Source: Deltaproteobacteria bacterium UBA5205 (GTDB lineage: Bacteria; Desulfobacterota; Syntrophorhabdia; Syntrophorhabdales; Syntrophorhabdaceae). From it: a stretch of DNA of 64,000 bases. The translations under genes and the position numbers were made by a program. Below are positions 52,401-59,860 of this stretch, piece after piece. Numbering within the stretch: position 1 is the stretch's first letter; every line of letters starts with the position of its first letter. The stretch spans positions 62,524-126,523 of the forward strand of contig DHVP01000025.1 in the NCBI GenBank assembly GCA_002412715.1, in the 5' to 3' direction. The notes beneath the pieces are model-generated. The model searched no databases and was not told the DNA's origin. It was given only the letters and a program-made list of their open reading frames with translations.

Positions 52401-53327
52401 GGCGATGGCTTCGCCCCAGTCGTCCGAGGCACTGCTGCCGAGAAAGGTGTGTTTGACCCATCCTCCGTCACTTGCCCTGAGCGTCAGGGCCCATGCATCG
52501 TTTCCGCCCTGGTAGGCTCGCGTCGGTTGGCAGAGCCTCTCGACCCTTTTCATGTAGCCGTCTGGAACATACGCGGTTGACTCGCTTCCTGACAATTTGG
52601 GCCAGCATCCGAAGAACTCGGCATCGGCCTTTCCAACCAGGAACACGCGTTCCCTGTCGGCGGCAATGCCGTAGACCTCTTCATCCCACTTCGATTCCCC
52701 GTGGAATGTGTGCCACAGGTACCCACCGCTATCAGCATTAAGGGCGAGGGCGTAGATGTCGCCAGAATAATACTTATACTTATGACCGTATCCACCCCCG
52801 ACACCATCCTTCACGTAATACTCTATCGCTCTGGAATGCTGATTTACTCCTGTCTCATTATTGGGCCCGAACCAGTTGTCTCTGCTTGTGCCCGTGATGT
52901 AGAGCGTACCGCCGACTATGGCCATGCCCCTGACGGTGTCGCGCTCCAGTCCTCCATAGTACGTGTACCATTTGAATTCGCCGTCGGGACCGAACTTGAC
53001 CACCAGAATGTCCCTGTTCTCTTCAGCGCCGCCGCTATGCCAGCGCAACGGCTTGCCGGCATTACCGTAGGACACTCCAGTCTCCTGGCCCGTGTACCAT
53101 TTGAGGCCTTCCGCCGCGATGAAGATGTTCCCATCGTCATCGACCGCAACGGCACTAAGATTCTCCCCTCCCGTCCTGGCCGACCCCGTAAACAGGTGCC
53201 ACAGATGATACGGGTCCACGGCCTCTTTGCCGGACGCATTCCTGGAGAGCGCCGGGAATAACAGGAGGAGGAGGAAAAGAGACGTGAAAAAATAGGTGAT
53301 GAAGAATCTGCCACTTCGCTGGTTCAT
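49452..53327 (-). CDS. Large exported protein: seven-bladed beta-propeller plus nine InlB-like repeats
   Basis: 1291 residues with a signal peptide (about 1-35). Residues 40-560 hold seven units of 55-95 residues, each starting with an aromatic motif (W/Y-H-T/S-F/L-x-G: LWHLFTG, KWYTYYG, LWHTFHG, VKHTFLG, HWHSFFG, KWHTFRG, RWHTFWG) and followed by AVAVDDDG-like strands, which is an SBBP-type propeller. Residues 565-1291 are nine divergent InlB B-repeats of 75-85 residues (GTITPAG, GYGVAQV, DHTIKVAF). There is no sortase or autotransporter domain, so release by the neighbouring type II system is plausible. Several repeats are nearly identical in DNA. Confidence 0.88.
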   Translation of the reverse strand: MNQRSGRFFITYFFTSLFLLLLLFPALSRNASGKEAVDPYHLWHLFTGSARTGGENLSAVAVDDDGNIFIAAEGLKWYTGQETGVSYGNAGKPLRWHSGGAEENRDILVVKFGPDGEFKWYTYYGGLERDTVRGMAIVGGTLYITGTSRDNWFGPNNETGVNQHSRAIEYYVKDGVGGGYGHKYKYYSGDIYALALNADSGGYLWHTFHGESKWDEEVYGIAADRERVFLVGKADAEFFGCWPKLSGSESTAYVPDGYMKRVERLCQPTRAYQGGNDAWALTLRASDGGWVKHTFLGSSASDDWGEAIAIDKEGFPVVVGSSSKQWNYDNHVHYNASPRNSHSGGFDMFVARLARDDLEYHWHSFFGGTEDDWTTAVAVDDNNKYYLAGYSQSNWPVQDNYPVAEHTVPVPDNDFVVMKTDNEGRYKWHTFRGGKSSEDVPHAMSLSSDGTTVYVVGEVRGPWKKYGDGDPIHGFSGNAGITDMAILGLDASNGKSRWHTFWGGLGADRAYSVATDPTTGDIVVGGTSDASWKGDNKEEPKYTFPRTADDVLNPNFSVLKLSNYKFAINTSVSGGNGTITPAGKTLVKPGADQKFTFTPGSGYGVAQVILDNKAQDWSTDTYTISKVASDHTIKVAFKKTYYTITGSVGTGGTINPAGSQTVGRGASRQFTVKASEGYVINTLTVVKGTTKETIAAAADQASYAYTFENVQVDGSITATFKTKTYTITGSAGTGGIINPAGSQTVGRGASRQFTVKASEGYVINTLTVVKGTTTETITVTSGQTSWGYAFQNVQANGSITAAFKQFHTITATEGNGGSMSPEGDQIVENGKNITFTITADVTNGYVIDALAVDGNIVTAASGQSKYSYPFTNVTQNHAISVTFRKPQNNTITVLAGQNGTINPGTSQMERGTTKTFTIAASDGYGIDTLTVDGSAVVGASGKSTYTYTFSKVTEDHTITATFKQQSQFTIKTGLGTGGTISPREDTTVSKGGSQSYAITASPGYVIGRVKVVKGTTSETIEEAVGKTSYTYTFTNMQTDGRIEVNFEKPATTYTIEASAGSNGSISPSGSVSVTSGASQTFTISASGGYEVENVLVDSVSQGAITTYTFTNVTANHTIAVTFKQKPATTYTIGASAGSNGTISPAGSVSVTSGGSQTFNISASEGYEVENVLVDNVSQGAITTYTFTNVTANHTIAVTFKQKPATKYTITASGSTGGTIDPSGSVQVTGGSDQTFNIAADTDGEYLIDELLVDGAKVEAASGQTAYSQLFTNVTADHTISATFSRPEGSGI
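49721..50182. repeat. Tandem 231-bp repeat inside the giant repeat-protein gene
   Basis: Copies 49721-49951 and 49952-50182 differ at only a few bases. They encode adjacent 77-residue InlB-like units (both with GYEVENVLVD and SQGAITTYTFTNVTANHT). Near identity at DNA level points to recent duplication or gene conversion. Confidence 0.85.
51011..51369. repeat. Second DNA-level duplication (249-bp period) in the same gene
   Basis: A 110-base block at 51011-51120 is repeated exactly at 51260-51369, a period of 249 bases (83 residues). It encodes the ASRQFTVKASEGYVINTLTV segment of two successive InlB-like units. Confidence 0.85.
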
Positions 53328-53523
53328 TACTACCCCCTTATGGATTTTTCAGAACCCTTATCTGGTCGGACATGGATAACAATCGATAGCCAAGCCGACA
53401 CCCCTTCCGATGGAATCCTCTTCTTGATAATGGGGATATTTATCGCGGCAGACATCGCCCTGATAGGGGTTATGTCTCCAGGTTGGCGAATTTAGGGACG
53501 AACGTGCTGTTTATGGGGGCTTT

Positions 53524-54249
53524 CTACTTCTTTGTTCCGTCGATCCAGGTTGCACCGGTGAGGTCGGCTTCGTTGAGGTCGGCCAGAGTGAGGTCGGCGC
53601 GGGTGAGATTGGCGCCTGCAAGATTGGCGTAGGAAAGATTTGCGCGGGAGATGTCCACGCCTGCGAGGTTGACACGGGCAAGGTTCGCGCGGGTGAGATT
53701 GGCGTAAGACAGGTCGGCATAGGAAAGGCTGGCTCCGGTGAGGTCCGCTCCGGTGAGGTCGGCAAGAGCAAGGTCAGCGCGTTCAAGATCGGCGCCGGTG
53801 AGGTCAGCCTCGTTGAGATCCGTGCCGGTCAGGTTGGCACGGGTGAGATTGGCGCCGCTAAGTTTGGCGCCGGAGAGGTTGGCGCGGGAAATGTCTACCC
53901 CGGAGAGGTTGGCGCGTATCAGCCTGGCGCCGGAGAGGTTGGCATAGGAGAGTGTAGCCCGGTAAAAGTTGGCGCGGGAAAGATCCGCATCGGAAAGATC
54001 GGCTCCGGAAAGGTCGACCCCTGAGAGGTTGGCCCTCACGAGCGTGGCCCCCGTCAGATCCGACCCGGAGAGAACTGCTTGCGACAGGTTGGCACCTGCA
54101 AGATTGGCATTCGAAAGATCTGCGCCCGAAAGGTTCATGCATACGCCGTCATCCTCGCCATCGAGCCATTTCTTGTGGCGAATCACAATACTTCTGAGTC
54201 CTTTGTCCGTGATGTCCAAATAACCCCCACCGTCGCGGCATGCCGACAT
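53524..54249 (-). CDS. Pentapeptide-repeat protein
   Basis: 241 residues from ATG 54249. After a 38-residue leader (IVIRHKKWLDGEDDG) almost the whole chain consists of A(D/N)LXX units: NLSGADLSNANLAGANLSQA, then about 40 pentapeptides with central Leu at every fifth position. This builds a right-handed square beta-helix. No signal peptide, so it is probably cytoplasmic. Such folds mimic DNA (Qnr/MfpA) or act as scaffolds; nothing here shows which. ATG 54249 overlaps a TAATG at the end of the lipoprotein gene and has no ribosome site, which suggests coupling. Confidence 0.88.
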   Translation of the reverse strand: MSACRDGGGYLDITDKGLRSIVIRHKKWLDGEDDGVCMNLSGADLSNANLAGANLSQAVLSGSDLTGATLVRANLSGVDLSGADLSDADLSRANFYRATLSYANLSGARLIRANLSGVDISRANLSGAKLSGANLTRANLTGTDLNEADLTGADLERADLALADLTGADLTGASLSYADLSYANLTRANLARVNLAGVDISRANLSYANLAGANLTRADLTLADLNEADLTGATWIDGTKK

Positions 54250-54252
54250 TCA

Positions 54253-54573
54253 TTAACGCAGGGTATCTGTAGATATCCTGCCCCCGGGGCAACCCCGGGT
54301 CTCATGCAATTGTTGGCTGCCGGGGTCCTGCTGGCTCCTTTTCCAGCCCTTCGAGAGCAAACAAAGGTCGACCTCCTCGCAGACCTTGGTGCCTTTACGA
54401 ACGTATTCCTTTTCCGCAACGGCTTCGCAGTTCCCCTTGTCTCGTGCGAAGTCGGCAGTGGTTCTTCCGGGCTGTTCATAATAAACGATACAGCCTGCCA
54501 TGGTGGCAATCAAGAGAATCATCGGCAATATCCATTTCTTTTTTCCGACTCGAAGGCACGGCATGATCTTCAT
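54253..54573 (-). CDS. Small lipoprotein
   Basis: 106 residues from ATG 54573, with GGAGAGG just upstream; a further ATG at 54600 is also in frame. The basic start VGKKKW, hydrophobic ILPMILLIATM and lipobox ATMAGC place the lipidated Cys near residue 27. The mature part has a conserved-looking ARDKGNCEAVAEKEYVRKG with paired Cys farther on. It resembles the many small Gram-negative lipoproteins with a D-x-x-x-C region, but no family was named. It is followed by the pentapeptide gene after 4 bases. Confidence 0.7.
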   Translation of the reverse strand: MKIMPCLRVGKKKWILPMILLIATMAGCIVYYEQPGRTTADFARDKGNCEAVAEKEYVRKGTKVCEEVDLCLLSKGWKRSQQDPGSQQLHETRGCPGGRISTDTLR

Positions 54574-54834
54574 TTCCTCTCCAATCCATCCGTAAATCAA
54601 TCTTCCATCTGCCTTTTTCTCTCATATCGCATTCCGCTCTCCCGTAAAGTTTCCTGCAATCCCGGCTGTTTTGCAAGGAAGAATCTACATCGCCGCGCGC
54701 CCATCGATTTCCACTCGTCGACGCTACCCCTCTTGACGTTTCATTCTGCGGGGGATAACATGGAACTATACCGGTCGTTGTGCATGCCGGCCTGAGGTCA
54801 ACATGCGACAGCAATGGCCCGCGGGGAGATGCTG

Positions 54835-56046
54835 ATGAAGAAGACCCTCCAGAGTCTGTTAAAGGCATTGAGCGCCCAATTGCCCGATATTCCCTTTGAA
54901 GTGCGCTTCTGGGACGGGCAGGTCGAAAGATACGGCAAGGGAGCGCCCGTTTTCACCCTCACATTCAACACCGCAGCAGCCGTAAAACGCGTTTTCAGCA
55001 AGGGATCCATGGGGTTCGGGGAACAATATGTCCATGGCAACATCGATGTGGAAGGTGATTTTCAGCAGCTTGTCCGTATCGGCATCGACTCCCGCTTTCA
55101 GGACATGGAGCTCTCGGCGCGAACCAGGGCGGCTGTCTTCCTCCGGCACATCGCATCCCTCAACACACTCAAGGGATCTGTCGGAAATATCTCCCACCAC
55201 TACGATCTGGGCAATGACTTCTACAAGTATTACCTTGATGAGAGCATGACATATTCCTGCGCCTATTTCAGGAGTGAAACGGATACCCTTGAACGGGCGC
55301 AGGAGCAAAAGTATGAGCATATCTGCCGGAAGCTTCAACTCAGGGAAGGCGAGACGCTGGTGGATATCGGATGCGGATGGGGCGGCATGCTTCTTCATGC
55401 TGCCAGTGATTACGGGGTAAAAGGTCTGGGCTGCACCCTATCCACCCGCCAGGCCGAATACGCCCGGAAAAGGGTCGCTGAAAAGGGTCTTGGCAGGAGC
55501 ATTACCATTCTCCTTGAAGACTACCGGAACATTAAAGGTCAGTTTGATAAGTTTGTCTCAATTGGCATGTTCGAACATGTGGGCAAAGGCTTTATTCCGA
55601 TCTTCATGAAGAAAGCGGGGGAACTCCTGAAACCGGGCGGCATCGGTCTTCTTCATACCATAGGCAAAGAGCGAAAAACCGCGGGCGATCCATGGACGAT
55701 GAGATACATTTTCCCCGGGGCCCACATACCGGTACTCGATCATGTGATCCGCACCATGGGAAAAGAAGATCTCGTCCCCGTCGATATCGAGAACCTTCGT
55801 CTCCATTACGCGGCAACACTCGACGAGTGGAGCAGGCGCTTCGAAGCGAACGCAGGAAAGATCGAAGAGATGTTCGACGCAAGGCTCGTGCGCATGTGGC
55901 GCCTCTTTCTGAACGGCAGCGCGGCGGCTTTCCGATGGGGCAACATACGGCTCTATCAGATCCTCTTCACCAACGGAATCAATAATTCCCTGCCCGCGAC
56001 GCGGGAGCATCTATACCGGATTGAGGGGCGTGAAACTGAAACGTAA
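54835..56046 (+). CDS. cfa: Cyclopropane-fatty-acyl-phospholipid synthase family methyltransferase
   Basis: 403 residues from ATG 54835, preceded by GGGGAG; ATGs at 54814 and 54829 are also in frame. N-terminal lipid-binding domain (about 1-120), then NISHHYDLGNDFYKYYLDES, the family motif before the SAM site. VDIGCGWGGMLLHAA is motif I of the Rossmann fold. FVSIGMFEHVGKGF carries the catalytic Glu, and a late NLRLHYAATLDEW is also characteristic. It adds a methylene group to unsaturated acyl chains of membrane phospholipids. It stands alone between unrelated genes. Confidence 0.93.
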   Translation: MKKTLQSLLKALSAQLPDIPFEVRFWDGQVERYGKGAPVFTLTFNTAAAVKRVFSKGSMGFGEQYVHGNIDVEGDFQQLVRIGIDSRFQDMELSARTRAAVFLRHIASLNTLKGSVGNISHHYDLGNDFYKYYLDESMTYSCAYFRSETDTLERAQEQKYEHICRKLQLREGETLVDIGCGWGGMLLHAASDYGVKGLGCTLSTRQAEYARKRVAEKGLGRSITILLEDYRNIKGQFDKFVSIGMFEHVGKGFIPIFMKKAGELLKPGGIGLLHTIGKERKTAGDPWTMRYIFPGAHIPVLDHVIRTMGKEDLVPVDIENLRLHYAATLDEWSRRFEANAGKIEEMFDARLVRMWRLFLNGSAAAFRWGNIRLYQILFTNGINNSLPATREHLYRIEGRETET

Positions 56047-56062
56047 GGAGAGCTGTCAAGGA

Positions 56063-57163
56063 TCATGTGAAAGGAACCAGGATCGGTTCTTCTGAATGAG
56101 GCTGAATAACAATCAGGCCGGCAAGCCCCGGGGAGTAATATTTTTCGCTGAATTCCCTTTTATCTTTCGCGGACGGTGGATCTTCATTGTTCCAGCCTAC
56201 CAGTCCGCACATCTTATCGTCCATATGAATTATCACGGGATTGATTGCAAAGAAATTCGCTGTTTGTTCGGAATATTTGGGAATAAAGAAGAAGACCCAT
56301 GATTCGGATTGGCGGTCCGGATAAACCATTGCCCCCCATTTCCGTTTCGTGCTGTAGACGCCGTCATTGAAAAAAGGTCTGCTTCTCAGCAGATCGACTC
56401 GTGAAAGGCCATGCTCCAGAGCAAACTTGAGAGCATAATAATATTCAGCGGACGAAGCGCCCCTTTTAATGTATTCCTCGTCTCCGTTCAAGACCCCCGT
56501 CCTCCTGGCGAACAGAGTGTCGTTTTCAATCTCGCAAAGAACGCCGGCAACGCTCTTTTTGCCTTCCTCGATCACAAGAAGAAAGCCTTTCAGAAAAGAG
56601 CCCCTCATCTGGTCATAAGTATCCAGATCGGCAAGATCCTCAAACCTTTTTTGAATATGGGGCACATACATTTCATTATAGAAGAAATCGAAATCTTTCA
56701 GATCTTTTGAAATTCGGCACGTGAAGATCGGCCTTCTATCCATCTTATTGGAAAACTGCCTCTTGTCGTGTTGAAACCGTTTCCTGACATCCTCCCAGCC
56801 ACATGATGTATCGATGAATGAACAGACAAGCATCTGACTCCTGAAATGTACTAATTTCCGAAATGCCGGTTCATACTTCAGGGGAAGCACCGCAACGCAC
56901 ATATCGATAGAATTGGAATAGTCCTTGAGGACCTTATGGATAAAGGGAACCCAAAGGCGCCATGTCCTTAAAACGACAGGGGGCTCCCGGTACGTGCGGG
57001 GAAGCATGTAGCTCATTAAATCGGTGTTTTCCACGAAGAGGCAACGGAATGTGTCGCCTGTATTTTTAAGTTTTCCTTCGACCAGGGTAGCGTGGCTGGA
57101 ATATCGGCACACCACGGGATATACCTTCGATTTCAGCCAGCCGATGATACGCGTATGGGTCAT
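56063..57163 (-). CDS. FemAB-like / GNAT-fold acyltransferase
   Basis: 366 residues, cytoplasmic. The C-terminal half (about 180-290) has the Acetyltransf_6/FemAB pattern: a helix with GSFLKGFLLVIEEGKKSVAG, then VLCEIENDTLFARRTG, GASSAEYYYALKFALEHG and a late KRKWGAMVYPDRQ. Such proteins transfer acyl or aminoacyl groups to cell-wall or polysaccharide amines. The 57% AT-like codon use (many AAA, ATT, GAT codons) is lower in GC than the neighbours, which hints at transfer. Substrate not known. Confidence 0.65.
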   Translation of the reverse strand: MTHTRIIGWLKSKVYPVVCRYSSHATLVEGKLKNTGDTFRCLFVENTDLMSYMLPRTYREPPVVLRTWRLWVPFIHKVLKDYSNSIDMCVAVLPLKYEPAFRKLVHFRSQMLVCSFIDTSCGWEDVRKRFQHDKRQFSNKMDRRPIFTCRISKDLKDFDFFYNEMYVPHIQKRFEDLADLDTYDQMRGSFLKGFLLVIEEGKKSVAGVLCEIENDTLFARRTGVLNGDEEYIKRGASSAEYYYALKFALEHGLSRVDLLRSRPFFNDGVYSTKRKWGAMVYPDRQSESWVFFFIPKYSEQTANFFAINPVIIHMDDKMCGLVGWNNEDPPSAKDKREFSEKYYSPGLAGLIVIQPHSEEPILVPFT

Positions 57164-57319
57164 ATGTGATCCGTTTTAGTGCTATCAGCCTTCTCGTTGC
57201 TATGATCATGGTGACTTTCCTTACCAAGGCCTTTACATCAAGTATAGGAGCTTAAGCAGTAGTGTCAATGGTGGCTGTTTGCGGCGATAGTTCTGGATAT
57301 CGCCCGGAGATGAAGCATG

Positions 57320-58189
57320 TCATTTCGCAGCTTTAAACTGTTCCAGCAGCGCCTCTCTCATAATATCTACAGGCACCGCCCGACCCAACCATATTTCCAG
57401 GGCTTTTGCTCCCTGCTGCACCAGCATCTCCAAGCCATCAACAATAATCGCTCCGTTGTCTTGAGCTTTCTTCAAAAACAGAGTGGGCTTGGGGGTGTAG
57501 ATCAAGTCATAGACGACGGTTCCAGGTTGGATGCTTCCGATGATTTCTTCGGAAACGGGCAATTGGTCCACCTTGGGATACATACCCATCGGGGTGGCAT
57601 TCACGAGCAGCTTCGTCTGGGACATCATCCCTTTCAGTTCATCCCATGGATGCGCTTTCAGAACTTGTTCCACGGGCGTGTCGTGCCAGCTTTGTACAAA
57701 ATCGGCCAGCTTATCGGGGTTTCGTCCAAAAATGTGAACCTCGGGACAACCCAGGGAGGCACAGCCAACGACCACCGACCTGGCTGCACCGCCAATTCCT
57801 AAAACCATGGGAGCGATATTTTTCCAGTCCTGATTCATCGCCTTTAATGGCGCAACGAAACCGAAAGAATCGTAATTCGTCCCTTTCCAGCCATCTTCCA
57901 TGCGCCAAACCGCATTCACAGCGCCGGTCATTTGCGCCTCCGGCGTAATCTCTTTCAGCAGGGGTATGATGGTCTGTTTATGGGGAATTGTAACACTGAA
58001 TCCTTTAACATCGATCGCTTCAAATCCTTGCAGCGCCGTGGCCAGGTCCTCAGGCTTTACAGGGAAAGGAACATAGACATAGTCAGCCTTGAGATGAGAA
58101 ATTGCCGCATTGTGCATTACAGGAGAAAGCGAATGCCCGATAGGATAGCCAACGACTCCCAATATTTTTGTTGTTCCTTTAATCATCAT
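57320..58189 (-). CDS. aroE: Shikimate dehydrogenase (AroE family)
   Basis: 289 residues, standard size. N-terminal GVVGYPIGHSLSPVMHNAA binds shikimate; the catalytic Lys is in VTIPHKQ near residue 70. The usual NTD-x-x-G is replaced by NYDSFGF, which keeps the Asp. The NADP Rossmann part shows LGIGGAARSVV and NATPMGM. The enzyme reduces 3-dehydroshikimate to shikimate in aromatic biosynthesis. It is isolated from other aro genes. Confidence 0.9.
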   Translation of the reverse strand: MMIKGTTKILGVVGYPIGHSLSPVMHNAAISHLKADYVYVPFPVKPEDLATALQGFEAIDVKGFSVTIPHKQTIIPLLKEITPEAQMTGAVNAVWRMEDGWKGTNYDSFGFVAPLKAMNQDWKNIAPMVLGIGGAARSVVVGCASLGCPEVHIFGRNPDKLADFVQSWHDTPVEQVLKAHPWDELKGMMSQTKLLVNATPMGMYPKVDQLPVSEEIIGSIQPGTVVYDLIYTPKPTLFLKKAQDNGAIIVDGLEMLVQQGAKALEIWLGRAVPVDIMREALLEQFKAAK

Positions 58190-58242
58190 TATCCACCGCT
58201 ATTCAGGAGATCATAGAGCAACTATCTTAGTCCAAAGATCCT

Positions 58243-58401
58243 CTAGTATTTGCTGCCCTCAACGGTCGTTTCATCAATACGATAAGCATCAAAATCATCC
58301 CTCACACGCTTGCGGATGTCAAGATAATACATGCGGGAAAGCCCATCCTGCAAGGCTCCGGAAGGGGCCACGTCGAAAGTTCTTGCCTGTCGGCCGTCAA
58401 A
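58243..58401 (-). CDS. Candidate 52-residue CDS or 3' remnant of a gene
   Basis: The minus strand is open from TAG 58419 down to TAG 58243. From TTG 58401 the peptide MTADRQETFDVAP... with YYLDIRKRVRDDFDAYRIDE looks like real, folded protein and not a shadow. No ribosome site or ATG precedes it. It may be the tail of a decayed gene. It lies in the gap between aroE and the DUF697-like gene, both of which have clear reading frames. Confidence 0.3.
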   Translation of the reverse strand, partial: FDGRQARTFDVAPSGALQDGLSRMYYLDIRKRVRDDFDAYRIDETTVEGSKY

Positions 58402-58417
58402 ATATTATAAATGAACT

Positions 58418-58912
58418 ATGTTTCCGGGAAACACGGAAGAATTGGAGAATATCAAGAAGGAATGCCTGCGCATGTCGAATAGAAGGGCCCTGCTCTCGGC
58501 GGCGGCTTCAGTTGTTCCCATCCCTTTCACGGATATCGCCACCGATGTCGTGCTGTTAAGGAACATCATACCCAGGATAACCGAACGATTCGGCCTTTCA
58601 AAGAAACAGGTCGATGGGTACGATCCTCAACTGGCTATCTTTATATATGATGCCGCAAAGAAGCTCGGAACCAACGTGATCGGCAAATACCTCACGAAAG
58701 AACTTATCATCCAGATCCTCAGGAAAATGGGCATACGCCGTCTGACGACAAATCAGGTGGCCAGATACGTTCCCATTATCGGACAGGCCGTTTCGGCGAC
58801 GTTAAGCTACGGAACGATGAAGCTCATCATCCGTTCCCACATCAACGAATGTCACAGGGTTGCCCGCACGGTCATGCAGCAAACCCGTCTGAAAAGCAGT
58901 GACGGGGGATGA
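58418..58912 (+). CDS. DUF697-like small membrane-associated protein
   Basis: 164 residues. Two hydrophobic helices (about 28-50, LLSAAASVVPIPFTDIATDVVLL, and 120-140, RYVPIIGQAVSATLSYG) flank an amphipathic region with GLSKKQVDGYDPQ. The Pro-(I/V)-Pro-x-x-D pattern in the first helix fits the DUF697 family, often found with GTPases. ATG 58418 has no ribosome site, and ATG 58472 is an alternative. No GTPase is adjacent. Confidence 0.6.
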   Translation: MFPGNTEELENIKKECLRMSNRRALLSAAASVVPIPFTDIATDVVLLRNIIPRITERFGLSKKQVDGYDPQLAIFIYDAAKKLGTNVIGKYLTKELIIQILRKMGIRRLTTNQVARYVPIIGQAVSATLSYGTMKLIIRSHINECHRVARTVMQQTRLKSSDGG

Positions 58913-58977
58913 AAACCCTGCCGGTTCAATCCCCGTAGCCGCCCCTTTCTGTACGGGCGAGTTCTCCATTTTCATTA

Positions 58978-59388
58978 TTATCTTTTTGCTTCCAATCCCT
59001 TCGCAAGACTCAGGTTGTAAACCCATACATTCTCGTCGCTGTCATCCAGTGTGACCTTCTCGAAACCTGCCTCCTTGAGATAGAAAAACAGGTTTGTCTT
59101 TTTGACGATTCGGTGAACGGCATTCTCGCAGAACAGGGATGAGAAGAAATTGATGCAGGTTTTCTCGGGACCATTCAGCTCTACTTCCACAAGGAGACCC
59201 TTGCCGGCATAGTACTGCTTAAGTTCATTTGCCATCATTTCGCGCTGTCTCACCATGAGCTGATGCGTAACACGAATGCCAAGATTCTTGATCAGTTTCT
59301 TTCTCGAGCTCTCCTCACGCATGAGACCCCTGGCGGGAACGTATCGATCATGAAGCAATTCGATATTACCGGCGTAAGTTTTTTTCAT
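58978..59388 (-). CDS. Hypothetical protein
   Basis: 136 residues from ATG 59388, with GGAGG 5 bases upstream. The protein is basic at the N-terminus (REESSRKKLIKNLGIRVTHQ) and mixed alpha/beta after that, with a hydrophobic segment INFFSSLFC. No TM or signal peptide. Unrecognised. A 150-residue alpha/beta protein of this kind could be a small regulator or an orphan domain. Confidence 0.6.
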   Translation of the reverse strand: MKKTYAGNIELLHDRYVPARGLMREESSRKKLIKNLGIRVTHQLMVRQREMMANELKQYYAGKGLLVEVELNGPEKTCINFFSSLFCENAVHRIVKKTNLFFYLKEAGFEKVTLDDSDENVWVYNLSLAKGLEAKR

Positions 59389-59547
59389 TGCAGCCTCCAG
59401 GCGTACATAGCAGCGAAGCACGGGCCATCTGTCAAGGATAAGGTGACCCTCAAGAAGTTTACTCGTGAATCAATGGCGGGTAGTGTTAACAATGCCTAGT
59501 ATACCACAGGGCGCCCGATAATGCCACGAGCAAAAGCGAATGCAGCC

Positions 59548-59736
59548 TTAGCGTAGGCGGAGCGTCACGTCGGTAATGCCAAGAGGCAGCAATGACGTAC
59601 GGAATTTGAGCTTTTTTAAAAGCGTCAACATTCTTGTATTCTCTGTGAGCACCGTGCCGTGAATCGTCCACGGTCTATCATCCTTGCTTGTCATCCCACC
59701 AATAGGGGAATCTTTTTTCTTTCTATTTTCGTGCAA
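59548..59736 (-). pseudogene. Fragment of a GNAT acetyltransferase
   Basis: A 62-codon frame whose second half, IHGTVLTENTRMLTLLKKLKFR, matches the end of a GNAT fold (G-x-V-L-x-E-N-x-x-M-L-x-L-x-x-K-L-x-F), including the pattern seen at the C-terminus of protein acetyltransferases. The rest of the domain is missing, and there is no ribosome site. It lies in the 460-base gap 59389-59850, where I see no other complete gene. Confidence 0.45.
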
Positions 59737-59830
59737 ATCCTGCCGTTCCGCAAGGAAGAATATGGCTCATGCCTCGCGGGTTGAAGGCAGTATGGATTAA
59801 AACGCCGGTGTTTGTTGAAAGCTTAGGACT

Positions 59831-59860
59831 TTGAACAAACCCGTGCCTTTGTGCTACAAT
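59831..59860 (+). promoter_or_regulatory. Sigma-70 promoter on the start codon of the dihydrouridine synthase gene
   Basis: TTGAAC (59831-59836), 18-base spacer, TACAAT (59855-59860). Transcription would start near 59867, downstream of the GTG at 59851 that opens the frame, so that GTG cannot be used on this transcript. Confidence 0.55.

Noticed and set aside
58900..58950. tRNA T-arm-like sequence GGTTCAATCCCCG
   Set aside because: One stem position mismatches and no acceptor, D or anticodon arms can be built, so it is probably chance or a tiny remnant.
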